Source: Deltaproteobacteria bacterium
GTDB lineage: Bacteria; Myxococcota_A; Polyangia; HGW-17; JAJRWW01
Direction: 5' to 3'
Assembly: GCA_029938605.1 (NCBI GenBank)
Contig: JAOZUO010000014.1
Location: forward strand, 1 to 47,857
Length of the DNA: 47,857 nt
Part shown: positions 28,744 through 37,545 of the stretch, in pieces
Position numbering within the stretch: the first letter of the stretch is position 1
How the letters are laid out: every line of letters starts with the position of its first letter
The notes under the pieces: generated by a model
What the model saw: the letters and a program-made list of their open reading frames with translations, nothing else
What the model was told of the DNA's origin: nothing
Database searches by the model: none
Program-made: the position numbers and the translations under genes

Positions 28744-29508
28744 GGGGCTAAGGCGGCGGGGCTTTGACTTTTCGACCGGGAGCGCGTCGGCTCCGCTGGG
28801 CTTGACTACCGGACTCACGTTAAGCTCCAATGTGATGAGAGGGTACAAACAGGCGGTCCTGGCAAAAGTGGACAGCTTCCAGTTGCCTGCGCGGGGATCA
28901 AAGTCAAAGCGGCAGCCCACCTTGGGCAACCTCTTGGGTGGGAGCGGATGGACAGCGTCACGGGGGACCGACTGTAGCCTCTCCAGCACATGCACTACAT
29001 CTTGCAGCGGTGTGCTGGCCTCCGGGACGAGCAGAACTCTGCTCCAAGTCTCCGGCGCACCGCTCACCGGCGTGCGGGACCGGTGTTTCCATAGCGCCAG
29101 GGAAAGGCGCCGGGCGGCATCCTTCGTCTTGCCCGACGCTCGAGTAATTCGCTGCTTGCCAGCGCCTGGGAGCAGGCCGACGAGGAGCGCCGACGGGCAC
29201 ATGACGACGGTAACATCGTACGGGCGCACCGGCTGTTCACGAAGTCTGGACAGGACAGTCGTCTGCACCAAGATCACCCGGTATCTTTCGTCCGGGTGTG
29301 ATATCAGGATCTGGTAACGCCTGAACTCCGCTTGATTCGCCGTGTAGAGAACCTCGGCCAACAGACGATAGGGCGTGCGGTAGTCCACGGCCAGCAGCAG
29401 ATCCCCGCGGAATGGCTGCCCTCCATGCTTCTCAGCAGCACCCAGTTTTTTTAACCTTGTCGCGCAGCTTCTTGAACAGCGGCTCGATGAAGAAACCCTC
29501 GGGTCCAT
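28732..29508 (-). CDS. ExbD-like protein, C-terminal piece (after frameshift)
   Basis: This frame continues the upstream piece (29432-30133) after a one-base slip in an A7 run. From about residue 18 it reads LKKLGAAEKHGGQPFRGDLL, then LAVDYRTPYRLLAEVLYTAN, the C-terminal half of an ExbD/TolR-like domain in the style of myxobacterial proteins (DxxTPYxLLxEVxYTA). ExbD proteins help harness proton flow in energised outer-membrane transport. About 180 further residues of unknown type follow. The first 17 residues of the open frame are probably not translated naturally. Its last codons come from the duplicated segment at 28551-28743. Confidence 0.5.
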   Translation of the reverse strand: MDPRVSSSSRCSRSCATRLKKLGAAEKHGGQPFRGDLLLAVDYRTPYRLLAEVLYTANQAEFRRYQILISHPDERYRVILVQTTVLSRLREQPVRPYDVTVVMCPSALLVGLLPGAGKQRITRASGKTKDAARRLSLALWKHRSRTPVSGAPETWSRVLLVPEASTPLQDVVHVLERLQSVPRDAVHPLPPKRLPKVGCRFDFDPRAGNWKLSTFARTACLYPLITLELNVSPVVKPSGADALPVEKSKPRRLSPFTP

Positions 29509-30133
29509 CCCGCTTGATAACCTCCTTTACGCGACCGTTGGTGACTTTGGCGACCTTGTTATTGCGCATCCTGATTTCCGTAGGCGAGATGAGCACGTCC
29601 ACTGCATCTTGTAGCAGGGTAGTTGAGCGGCTCACGGGCGTCGTGACCTGTAGCTCCAAATCGTACACAGAGTGTATCCAAACGTGGACCAGAAACCGCG
29701 CAGCCCGGTGATTCATGCCCCCACGCACGAGCTCGTCATACATGATCCACAACAGCTTTGTGAACGGGCGGTGGGCTACGAACTCCCACCGGTTGAAAAC
29801 GCCCTGCATGCGCAGCCTACACTGTTTCCAAATCGCGTTGTAACGTTTGGCGCTCGCCGAATCCTGGCTGCCGACTGGACCGGCCACCTTGTCGTAGTCT
29901 GGACACAGCCGGTTGAGTCGTTGCCGGATCTCCGCCAGCTCCGAAGGGGTGACGCTTAGTATGGCATCCCGTAGGTACGATGGCGTATTGTTTTGCCAGG
30001 CGACGGCTCCTCTGATGGGCTTGAATAATTTTGCCACGACTGGGGACCAGCCCTTGCACCGCTTGATCGGCAGATTGGAATGACGGCTGAATTCTTCCAC
30101 CGACAGCTTCTGTGGGTCACCTAGCTGCGCCAT
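29432..30133 (-). CDS. ExbD-like protein, N-terminal piece (frame broken at an A7 run)
   Basis: Residues 158-229 (DLELQVTTPVSRS, DAVDVLISPTEIRMRNNKVA) are the first half of an ExbD-like periplasmic domain, and the frame stops 7 codons after an A7 run (29446-29452). Reading with six A's joins it seamlessly to the next piece to give about 467 residues. The part where ExbD proteins have a membrane helix, just before DLELQ, reads ARFLVHVWIHSVY and is not clearly a membrane segment. The first 140 residues match nothing known to me. The gene may be a decaying pseudogene, or be made by slippage at the A7 run. Base use is more AT-rich than in the neighbouring lipoprotein genes. Confidence 0.5.
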   Translation of the reverse strand: MAQLGDPQKLSVEEFSRHSNLPIKRCKGWSPVVAKLFKPIRGAVAWQNNTPSYLRDAILSVTPSELAEIRQRLNRLCPDYDKVAGPVGSQDSASAKRYNAIWKQCRLRMQGVFNRWEFVAHRPFTKLLWIMYDELVRGGMNHRAARFLVHVWIHSVYDLELQVTTPVSRSTTLLQDAVDVLISPTEIRMRNNKVAKVTNGRVKEVIKRDGPEGFFIEPLFKKLRDKVKKTGCC

Positions 30134-30171
30134 TTTGCTGATGGGGAAATGGGGTGGACGCGGGACAATTT

Positions 30172-31131
30172 CTACTCGAGATCTGCGATCTCCGTCGATA
30201 TGGTCGAGCCTGTGGTTTGGAGGTGTGTGGCGTTGTAGCCAAACTCGTGATCCGCAAAGCGCGCTTGAAGCTCCTCGAACGCCCCGACTTCGTACAAGGG
30301 CCGCGCCGCAAGCACCAACAGGGAATCCCCATGATCGATCGTATTGAGCGGGTAGGCTACGTGCTCAGCGTGTTCGCTCTGTAGCTCAGCCAAGAATGTC
30401 TCCAAGGTCTCTCCTTGAGGGGCGCTGACAAAGATTGTCGGACTTCCTACTTGGAGCATGCGTTTGTCCGGTAGCAAGCGGAATACGGCCCCAAGTATCC
30501 CTGTCGTGCGCAACCCGGTTGTGTCGAAGTAGAATCGCAGGTTGCGGGATGCCATGCTCAAGTCCAAGTGATAGTCCACCGAGAATGCCCCACCGCTGTC
30601 GGTAACAAACACCGCGTAGGCCTTGCCTGTCGCCTGCGTGGGCCAAAGCTCGGTGTCATCTCCGAAACTGGTCTCATACTCTCCCATTACGATGTCGTAG
30701 AGCGCCTGTACAGGATGGCAGACACCATCAGTTTCTGCAGAAGAAGCCGTCTTACAGAAGCTCTGGTTGCTGCAAGGGTTTCCCCCATTGGCATACACCA
30801 GGGATGAGCACTCCTCTGCACACAGACAGTGGTCTGGGGCGTTGGGATCGGTGCAGTCGCAGGGCTCCTGGACGCACAGACTGAGGTAGTCGTCGCAGCA
30901 ATCCTCGTAGGATGCACACAACTCATCACACGCGCAATTGCCTGATGAATTGACCTCGCCGCACACTCCTTCGCAAGATCCGTAGAGATCTTCGAAAAGA
31001 TCTCCTTTGCCGATAGTTCCCCGATCGGAGCCTTCTGTTCCCGCGTCGTCTGCCGGCGTCGTACCGCTGCAGCCGCTGGAGCAGCCGGCAAGAATGAACA
31101 TTGCACCCAAGAGAGATTTGCGTCTTGACAT
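30172..31131 (-). CDS. Lipoprotein with somatomedin-B-like Cys domain
   Basis: A 319-residue lipoprotein: basic start MSRRKSLLG, hydrophobic core and lipobox (ILAGC). Residues about 50-85 (GSCEGVCGEVNSSGNCACDE, then CASYEDCCDDYLSLC) have the eight-Cys spacing of a somatomedin B domain, a fold best known from animal extracellular proteins and present in some myxobacterial ones. More Cys pairs follow, then about 190 residues without Cys and no family that I recognise. I chose the ATG at 31131 because the signal peptide starts there and AAAGG precedes it; the frame is open 79 codons further up. It lies inside the duplicated bracket 28551-31563. Confidence 0.7.
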   Translation of the reverse strand: MSRRKSLLGAMFILAGCSSGCSGTTPADDAGTEGSDRGTIGKGDLFEDLYGSCEGVCGEVNSSGNCACDELCASYEDCCDDYLSLCVQEPCDCTDPNAPDHCLCAEECSSLVYANGGNPCSNQSFCKTASSAETDGVCHPVQALYDIVMGEYETSFGDDTELWPTQATGKAYAVFVTDSGGAFSVDYHLDLSMASRNLRFYFDTTGLRTTGILGAVFRLLPDKRMLQVGSPTIFVSAPQGETLETFLAELQSEHAEHVAYPLNTIDHGDSLLVLAARPLYEVGAFEELQARFADHEFGYNATHLQTTGSTISTEIADLE

Positions 31132-31372
31132 GAGTTTCAACCTTTCTGATGCCCCACTGCCAGCAGTGATAATCCTCAACGAGTTGCAATTTAATTCCGA
31201 TGGCTGAAAGATGCCATGCTGATTTTTATTAACTTGTTCAATTATGTAGTTGGGTAGCCGGAAGGTCAAGCGGCGTAAACGGCTCGTCTGGGGTGCCTTG
31301 GGAGCGAACAGGCGTGTGCCCGAAGCGTACAGTGTCCGCTGCCTGAGTTGGGTTGAGGGCGCAAGCATCGGA

Positions 31373-31511
31373 CTGCGGCGACAGCTTCATCCAACTCGGC
31401 GTGGAGGTCTGCGACTGCGGACTGGACCCAAGCAACCTGCCACCAGGATGCACCGCAATCAACAACGACGCCGCCCCCGCCCCCTGCGCCGCGAACTGCA
31501 CAGAACCCTGA
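31373..31511 (+). pseudogene. Orphan 3' fragment of a Cys-rich repeat lipoprotein gene
   Basis: Encodes [20 protein letters not shown] and on to the stop CTEP-stop, the same final repeat as in the intact gene at 28039-28689, but the 5' part of the gene is missing. Differences from the intact copy are mostly in third positions, with several changed residues, so this piece may come from a paralogue rather than a very recent copy. Confidence 0.75.
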
Positions 31512-31563
31512 CACCGCCCCGTACCGCCCCGCCGGCCCAGCTTCCTACGCCCTACGGTGTGAA
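31373..31563. repeat. 191-bp direct repeat, copy 2
   Basis: Second copy of the segment at 28551-28743. It lacks one CCCTAC-type 6-bp unit and has a few extra bases in the spacer, but ends at the same CTACGGTGTGAA. On the minus strand it supplies the last codons (Phe-Thr-Pro) and stop of the HEAT-repeat gene ending at 31552. Confidence 0.9.
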
Positions 31564-32433
31564 ACAGCTCCTGTACCTCGGCATACGGCTCACGGCCTGT
31601 TTCCAGGCGGCCAGAGCCATCTGGCACGCTTTTCCCAGGGACGACCGCGCGGGTCCGGTGGCCATTTTCCGGTAGGCGTCGAAGGTCTTTTGTACGGCCG
31701 CGCGAGTGGACGCCTGCTGCGGCAGGGGTATCTTGCTGATGTAGCAGGCGAGGAGGCTTAGGTACCGGTCACACTCGGGGATACCCAGTATAGCGATGCC
31801 TAGGGTCGAGGTGATTTTGCGGTTGGGGGCCTCGCCGGCGGCTTTGGCGAGCCCCTTGTGGCGGGACCTGGCGAGCCGCTTCAGGATCCCTCTGGACCGG
31901 GGGGTGGTAAGCTTTTTCAGTCCCCGGATGGCCACCAGCCCCGGCTCGCCGATGGCCGCCAGCCCCGCGGCCAGGTGTACAAACCGTGACTCCTGCGCGG
32001 GATTCAGCTCGGCCACGAAGATCTGGGCGGCCACCTCGAGGCCTGCGAGGACCTTGGCCGGCATCCTGACCAGGGAGTCGGCCACCTGGGGCCGAAGCCA
32101 CATGGAAGCCCCGTCCAGCGCCGCGATCATGGCGTCGGCCGCCGGCCGGGTGCCGATCCGCGCCAGACCCCGAATCACTGCCACCCGCACGCGCTTGTCC
32201 TTGTCTCCCACTGCGCCGGCCAGGGGCGCCACGGCGTCGGGGCGACCGGTGGCCCCGAGCTTGCGTGCGGCGTCGACGCGCTTATGCCAATCCGCGGCCC
32301 GGAGCTGCGCCGCCAGCCTCTCCACCAGGTGGACTCCCGACGACGGGCGCTGGGCCACGGGGCGAGGGCAGGAGACAATGATCACCGCCAGCCCCACAGT
32401 GAGCGCGAACCAGAGATTCCGAGATCCATGCAT
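31552..32433 (-). CDS. HEAT-repeat protein with secretion signal
   Basis: A 293-residue protein with a hydrophobic start (LWFALTVGLAVIIVSC) that could be a lipoprotein signal (VSC). Residues about 40-190 are HEAT/PBS-type helical repeats: HKRVDAARKLGATGRPDAVA, KRVRVAVIRGLARIGTRPAA, and a SMWLRPQVADSLVRM segment. Such repeats form protein-binding solenoids. The start has a strong ribosome binding site (GGAGGA). It stands 23 bases after the EEP-family gene and is probably cotranscribed with it. Confidence 0.75.
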   Translation of the reverse strand: MHGSRNLWFALTVGLAVIIVSCPRPVAQRPSSGVHLVERLAAQLRAADWHKRVDAARKLGATGRPDAVAPLAGAVGDKDKRVRVAVIRGLARIGTRPAADAMIAALDGASMWLRPQVADSLVRMPAKVLAGLEVAAQIFVAELNPAQESRFVHLAAGLAAIGEPGLVAIRGLKKLTTPRSRGILKRLARSRHKGLAKAAGEAPNRKITSTLGIAILGIPECDRYLSLLACYISKIPLPQQASTRAAVQKTFDAYRKMATGPARSSLGKACQMALAAWKQAVSRMPRYRSCFTP

Positions 32434-32456
32434 GAAGTTCCTCCTCCATCCGGGGA

Positions 32457-33413
32457 TCAGTCTTTCTTAGGGCCCTTACGTTGGAGCTCGATCCACAGGG
32501 GCCGGTGGTCCGACAGGCAGTACCGGATGTACTTATAAAAGCGCACGGGATCCTCGGCGTACAGGTCTGGAAAGACCACGTTGTCGAAATCGAAGACCCC
32601 GAGAGTTCCCGTGAACCCATCGGCCGTGCGCGCCGGAAAGAAGGTCAGCGCGTCGTAGTGGCGATCCTTGGCGTAGTTGGTGCGCACCACATGGCTGCCG
32701 TGTTCGGGCACCATCATGCCCAGCTCCACGAGCTGCTGGTGAGCGGAGTCCCCGGGGTAGAGCCTAGACAGGTTGAAATCCCCCAGCACTACCACGTCCC
32801 CGCAGGGCGGGTGCGCGGCGTCCACGCGACCCCGGGCCCACCGCGCCAGGGCGAGGGCCTCCAAACGTCGGAGGCCCGACGAGGTCCGATACAGGTGCAC
32901 GTTCATCATGGTGAGGTCGAGATCGAAGTGCCGGGCCGAGAAATGCACCAGGAAGGGGTCGCGGTGCAGCTCCTCGAACTCCTCCTCCTGGTCCCCCACG
33001 GCCAGCCGCCGCCGACTCGTGGTTTGTACGCGCAGCTCCGTGGCCAGACCGTCGGGCGTCACCCGGTCGGAGTCGTAGAGAAACCCCAGCCGTTCACTGT
33101 CGCCCTCCACGCCGGTGTATAGGGCGCGCCACTGGTCCCCGAGCTTACCCAGCAGCACCTCGAGGTGGGTGAGGTCCTCGCCAACCTCCTGCACGGCCAC
33201 CACGTCGAAGGGCGCGAGGATCTCCGCCATGAGGCCCAGGTGCCAAAGGGCCCGGTCGTGGGCCCCGAAGGCCGTGAGGTTCCAGGTGGCGATGAGCAGG
33301 TTGTCCTCGGTGCGCTCGGGGATCCACCGGGTGTCGCGGTGGTCCACGATGCGCTGGCGTTCAGCGTCAAAGTCCGCCTGGTAGTCAAATTCTGGTTCGG
33401 TATGTGTCCGCAT
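32457..33413 (-). CDS. Endonuclease/exonuclease/phosphatase family protein
   Basis: A 318-residue member of the EEP (DNase I-like) superfamily. The motifs appear in order: LIATWNL, VVAVQEV (metal-binding Glu), MMNVHLY, VVLGDFN (Asp/Asn) and LSDHRPLW (catalytic His). No signal peptide is seen, so it probably acts in the cytoplasm; substrate could be nucleic acid or a phospho-ester and is not visible. I chose the ATG at 33413 because GGAGGG lies just upstream; the frame is open 36 codons earlier. Confidence 0.88.
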   Translation of the reverse strand: MRTHTEPEFDYQADFDAERQRIVDHRDTRWIPERTEDNLLIATWNLTAFGAHDRALWHLGLMAEILAPFDVVAVQEVGEDLTHLEVLLGKLGDQWRALYTGVEGDSERLGFLYDSDRVTPDGLATELRVQTTSRRRLAVGDQEEEFEELHRDPFLVHFSARHFDLDLTMMNVHLYRTSSGLRRLEALALARWARGRVDAAHPPCGDVVVLGDFNLSRLYPGDSAHQQLVELGMMVPEHGSHVVRTNYAKDRHYDALTFFPARTADGFTGTLGVFDFDNVVFPDLYAEDPVRFYKYIRYCLSDHRPLWIELQRKGPKKD

Positions 33414-33583
33414 GAGCTCCCTCCATTGTCGTACCCCCCCACCATGCCACAGATCGTCCTCCAAGCGCCTGGGTAATCCCCAGATCCCCCGCCTCCCAGG
33501 ATCGCCTTGCGACCACACCATACTGGTGGTAAATATAGGCCGCGAAGGGCGTTGACCCGGCGTAGGGTGCGGTGAGGCAATCA

Positions 33584-34000
33584 GTGATTCGTAATACCAC
33601 CATCGAAAAAAAGACCACGGGCGGTACCGATATCTTCGACATCACCGGGGAGCTGGAACAGCACCTCAAGGCGTCGGAGATCCAGGAGGGGCAGGTCGTG
33701 GCCTTCGTGCCGGGTTCCACCGCCGGTCTCACCACCATTGAGTTCGAAGGCGGCGTCATCAATGATCTCCGCCAAGCCATCGACCGGCTGCTGCCCCGCA
33801 ACATGCACTACGACCACGACGCCCGCTGGGGAGACGGCAACGGCTACTCTCACGTGCGCGCGGCCATGATGGGCCCCTCGCTCTTCATCCCGGTCATCGA
33901 GGGACTGATGACGCTCGGCACCTGGCAGCAAGCCGTGCTCTGCGACTTTGACAACCGCCCCAGGACCCGCCGGGTCATCGTGCAGATTTCCGGTGAGTAG
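33584..34000 (+). CDS. yjbQ: YjbQ/UPF0047 family protein
   Basis: About 138 residues, the usual size for the YjbQ family (secondary thiamine-phosphate synthase activity in E. coli). It shows [29 protein letters not shown], the conserved His-rich [20 protein letters not shown] and [20 protein letters not shown] chose the GTG at 33584 because GAGG lies six bases upstream; a GTG at 33572 is also possible. It overlaps the start of phoH and is the first gene of the yjbQ-phoH-HD-GYP-ybeY operon. Confidence 0.9.
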   Translation: MIRNTTIEKKTTGGTDIFDITGELEQHLKASEIQEGQVVAFVPGSTAGLTTIEFEGGVINDLRQAIDRLLPRNMHYDHDARWGDGNGYSHVRAAMMGPSLFIPVIEGLMTLGTWQQAVLCDFDNRPRTRRVIVQISGE

Positions 34001-35033
34001 CGGCAATACGACCACCGGGGCGTCACCAGCTCCGGCACCGGCACCAGACCACGCTGCCGATGGAGCCGATGGGGCTGAACGCCGCATCGATATCGATGAC
34101 AATGGGCTGGCCCTGGCCGTCTTCGGTCAGTCCGGAGCCCACCTGGGCGTCATTGAGCGGCGCCTGGGCGTAGAGTCCCACGCCCGGGGCGGCCAGCTCA
34201 TCGTGCGCGGCCCCGCCGAGGCCGTGGAGCTCACCGAGGGCCTCGTGCGGCAGCTCGTGGCCCTCGCCCGCCGGGGCGTACCCCTGGGCACCGACGAGGT
34301 GGGCCGCGCCATCACCGTCCTGGACCAGGATCCCTCGGTGGACCTGAAAGACATCTTCTGCGACACGATCATCGTCAGCGCCCGCGCCCGCCCGGTGGGC
34401 CCCAAGGGGCTCGCCCAGAAGCGCTACGTTGACGCCATGCGAAGTCACGACATCACCTTCGCCATCGGCCCGGCGGGAACCGGAAAGACCTACCTCGCAG
34501 TGGCCATGGCCGTGCTCGCCTATCAGGAGCAGAAGGTTCGGCGCATCGTGCTCACCCGCCCGGCCGTGGAGGCCGGCGAACGGCTGGGCTTTTTGCCCGG
34601 TTCCATGGAGGAGAAGGTCAACCCCTACGTACGACCACTGTACGACGCACTCCACGACATCCTCTCCTTTGACAAAGTCACCGAGCTGGTGGAGCGCAAC
34701 TACATTGAGATCGCTCCGTTGGCCTTCATGCGGGGGCGCACGCTCAACGACTCCTTCGTGATCCTGGACGAAGCCCAGAACACGACGTCGGAGCAGATGA
34801 AGATGTTCTTGACCCGGCTCGGCTACGATTCCCAGGCCGTGATCACCGGCGATGTCACCCAGATGGACCTGCCCAACGGCTCGGTAAGCGGCCTCGTGGA
34901 GGCGCGGGAGCTGCTCACCGGTGTCAAGGGCATCGCCATGTGCCCATTCACCGAAGTAGACGTAGTACGCCATCCGCTGGTACAAAAGATTATCCTGGCC
35001 TATGAGGGCCGGGGTCGCCAAGGAGCGGGCTGA
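33993..35033 (+). CDS. phoH: PhoH-family ATPase
   Basis: A 346-residue PhoH-like P-loop ATPase. Walker A is GPAGTGKT (159-166), and Walker B is [11 protein letters not shown] (D259-E260). PhoH proteins are linked to RNA metabolism and, almost universally, to ybeY, as here. The first 40 residues are Ala/Pro/Asp-rich. I chose the GTG at 33993, inside the yjbQ 3' end; its TGA overlaps the ATG of the HD-GYP gene. Confidence 0.93.
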   Translation: MSSGNTTTGASPAPAPAPDHAADGADGAERRIDIDDNGLALAVFGQSGAHLGVIERRLGVESHARGGQLIVRGPAEAVELTEGLVRQLVALARRGVPLGTDEVGRAITVLDQDPSVDLKDIFCDTIIVSARARPVGPKGLAQKRYVDAMRSHDITFAIGPAGTGKTYLAVAMAVLAYQEQKVRRIVLTRPAVEAGERLGFLPGSMEEKVNPYVRPLYDALHDILSFDKVTELVERNYIEIAPLAFMRGRTLNDSFVILDEAQNTTSEQMKMFLTRLGYDSQAVITGDVTQMDLPNGSVSGLVEARELLTGVKGIAMCPFTEVDVVRHPLVQKIILAYEGRGRQGAG

Positions 35034-36991
35034 TGTCCCCCAAGTCGGGTCGGATGCTGGAGTCACTACGCGATATCGTCGACGGACTGGCCGACCTGCC
35101 GGAGACCCAGTACGGCGTCGTCGTCCATCAGTCCGAGGAGTACGTCCAGTTCGATCTGGGCAGCACCTTACTGATGCTGGCCCTGCCGAGCCTGTGGAAG
35201 GACCAGGCGCGGCTGGATGGGATCCTTGAGCGGCTGGCCGTCCCTCCGGCGCTGCTGTTGCTAGGCACCGAAGAGGAGTTCTTCGAAATCCCCGACTACG
35301 ACGACGCCAAGCTGTGGTGTCTCTCCATCCCGGTGGCCGAGCAGCGGCTGCGGACCAACATGCCCGAGCTGGCGCGGCTCTGCACCTCGGATGCCACCAA
35401 GGCCACGGACCACGCCAAGGCCATCCGCCTCAAGTACGAGCTGGACGAGCTCATGTCCATCTCGCGAGCCATCAGCTCGGAGCGGGACCGGGACCGCCTG
35501 CTGGACCTCATCTTGGAAAAGTCCCGGTACATCACCGGCGCCGACGCGGGATCGGTCTATGTGATGGAGGAGACCGAGGATCCCGACGCGCCCTCCAACC
35601 TGCGCTTCAAGATCACGCACAACGAGTCGGTGCAGGCGGACTTCACGGAGTTCACCATCCCGGTCTCGGACAAGTCCATCGTGGGCAACGCCGTGCTCCG
35701 CAAGGAGTCCATCAACATCCCGGACCTGTACCAGCTCCAGCCCGACAACCCCTGGGGCGTTAAGCACGACCGAACCTGGGACGAGAAGATGGGCTACGAG
35801 TCCCACTCCATGCTCACCGTGCCGATGATCAACCAGCGGGACTACGTCATCGGGGTGATCCAGCTCATCAACAAGAAGCGAAAACCCAAGAAGCGGCTCC
35901 ACAAGGCCCAGGACTTCGTCGACACGGTCATCCCCTTTGACAAGCGCTCCGAGGAGCTGGCCATGAGCCTGGCCTCTCAGGCGGGGGTCTCGTTGGAGAA
36001 CGCCCTTTTGTACCGGGAGGTGCAGAAGCTCTTCGACGGCTTCGTCAAGGCGTCGGTGAGGGCCATCGAATCCCGGGATCCCACCACCTCCGGCCACTCC
36101 CATCGGGTGGCGGAGCTCACGCTGGGCCTCGCCCAGACTGTGGATCGCGTGGACGGCGGACAGTTCGCGGAAGTGAAGTTCAGCCGGCAGCAGCTCAAGG
36201 AGGTAGAGTACGCCTCGCTGCTGCACGACTTCGGCAAGGTCGGCGTGAAGGAGGAGGTGCTGGTCAAGGCCAAGAAGCTGTACCACCCCCAACGGGACCT
36301 GATCCTGCAGCGGTTCGAGTATATTCGCAAGACTCAGGAGAACGAGGTCCTGGCGGCCAAGGTGGCGCACCTGCTCAAGATGGAGCGAGGCGAGGCCCTG
36401 GCGAAGATTCAGTCCCTGGACGAAGAGCTCATCACGAAGCTCGCCCACGTACAGGACGTGGAAGAGTTCCTCCTCAAGACAAACGAGCCCACGGTGCTCG
36501 ACTCCTCCGGTTTTGACGCCCTGGACGAGATCGCGTGCCTCGAGTACGCGAACTGGAAGGGCGAGGTCCTGCCGTGGATCACGGCCGACGAGGTAGAGGC
36601 TCTCAAGATTCCGCGGGGCAGCCTCACCGACGAAGAGCGGGAGCAGATCAACAGCCACGTCACCCACACCTACCAGTTCCTCAAGCTCATCCCCTGGACG
36701 CGGGTGTTGCGGGATGTGCCCAAAATCGCCTGGATGCACCATGAGAAGCTGGACGGCAAGGGCTACCCGCGCGGCATCCCGGCCGCAGAGATCCCCATCC
36801 AGTCACGCATGATGACCATCAGCGACATCTTCGACGCCCTCACGGCGAGCGACCGGCCCTACAAGAAAGCCGTCCCCGTGGACAAGGCCCTGCAGATCCT
36901 GCAGTGGGAGGTCAACGACGGCAAGTGCGACGCGGACCTGTACAAGATCTTCGTGGAGGCGAAGGTCTACCAGTCCGTGCTCAACAAATGA
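35033..36991 (+). CDS. GAF and HD-GYP domain protein (probable c-di-GMP phosphodiesterase)
   Basis: A 652-residue cytoplasmic protein. Residues 1-125 are of unknown type, a GAF domain covers about 145-325, and an HD-GYP domain about 335-645. HD-GYP residues present: H355/H357 (SGHSHRVA), H398-D399 (LLHDFGKVGV) and HHEKLDGKGYP (569-579). Members cleave cyclic di-GMP. Between the HD pair and LTDEEREQINSH (531-542) lies an insertion of about 130 mostly helical residues, absent from the typical family member. It sits between phoH and ybeY with overlapping start and stop codons, so c-di-GMP turnover is tied to an RNA-processing operon. Confidence 0.92.
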   Translation: MSPKSGRMLESLRDIVDGLADLPETQYGVVVHQSEEYVQFDLGSTLLMLALPSLWKDQARLDGILERLAVPPALLLLGTEEEFFEIPDYDDAKLWCLSIPVAEQRLRTNMPELARLCTSDATKATDHAKAIRLKYELDELMSISRAISSERDRDRLLDLILEKSRYITGADAGSVYVMEETEDPDAPSNLRFKITHNESVQADFTEFTIPVSDKSIVGNAVLRKESINIPDLYQLQPDNPWGVKHDRTWDEKMGYESHSMLTVPMINQRDYVIGVIQLINKKRKPKKRLHKAQDFVDTVIPFDKRSEELAMSLASQAGVSLENALLYREVQKLFDGFVKASVRAIESRDPTTSGHSHRVAELTLGLAQTVDRVDGGQFAEVKFSRQQLKEVEYASLLHDFGKVGVKEEVLVKAKKLYHPQRDLILQRFEYIRKTQENEVLAAKVAHLLKMERGEALAKIQSLDEELITKLAHVQDVEEFLLKTNEPTVLDSSGFDALDEIACLEYANWKGEVLPWITADEVEALKIPRGSLTDEEREQINSHVTHTYQFLKLIPWTRVLRDVPKIAWMHHEKLDGKGYPRGIPAAEIPIQSRMMTISDIFDALTASDRPYKKAVPVDKALQILQWEVNDGKCDADLYKIFVEAKVYQSVLNK

Positions 36992-37545
36992 CCGTGACCC
37001 CTCGGCCCCCCACCACCATCGGGCTGCGAGTTGAGCCCGACGTCAAAGACGAGATCGATCGATCCCTCCGTCGCCGCCTCAAGCGCCGCTGCCAACGCAT
37101 GGTCGCCGCGCTGGGTCTCGACGGCACCGAGCTGTCGGTGCTGCTCGCCGCCGACACCACCGTGGCGAACCTCAACGAGACCTGGCGTAAAAAGAAGGGG
37201 ACCACTGACGTGCTCTCTTTCCCCCAGGCCACGCCGAAGGTCATCGAATCCTGGACGGCCAACCCGCCGGGCACATCCCCGCCGGACACATCCCCGCCGG
37301 ACACGACCCCAGATGGCCCCGAACGGATCCTGGGGGATCTGGTCATCTCCCTGGAGGTGGTCCGCCGCCGATCCCCGGCCCCCGACGCCTTTGAACAGGA
37401 TCTCGTGACCCTCCTCGCCCACGGCCTGCTCCACCTCCTGGGACGCGACCACCAAAACACCCCCGACCGCGAGGCCATGCTCGCCCTGCAGGACCGCCTC
37501 GTCACCGAGGCCCAGTCCCGCGGTCGCGTACAGCGCGTCTTCTAG
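36988..37545 (+). CDS. ybeY: Endoribonuclease YbeY
   Basis: Zinc-dependent RNase for 16S rRNA maturation and 70S quality control. The metal triad is in LLAHGLLHLLGRDH (H145, H149, H155), with TTDVLSFP and GDLVISLE ahead of it. Residues about 92-110 hold an insertion made of PPGTS/PPDTS/PPDTT repeats between the two halves of the conserved core, so the loop is longer than usual (185 residues in total). The ATG overlaps the stop of the HD-GYP gene (ATGA). Confidence 0.93.
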   Translation: MTVTPRPPTTIGLRVEPDVKDEIDRSLRRRLKRRCQRMVAALGLDGTELSVLLAADTTVANLNETWRKKKGTTDVLSFPQATPKVIESWTANPPGTSPPDTSPPDTTPDGPERILGDLVISLEVVRRRSPAPDAFEQDLVTLLAHGLLHLLGRDHQNTPDREAMLALQDRLVTEAQSRGRVQRVF

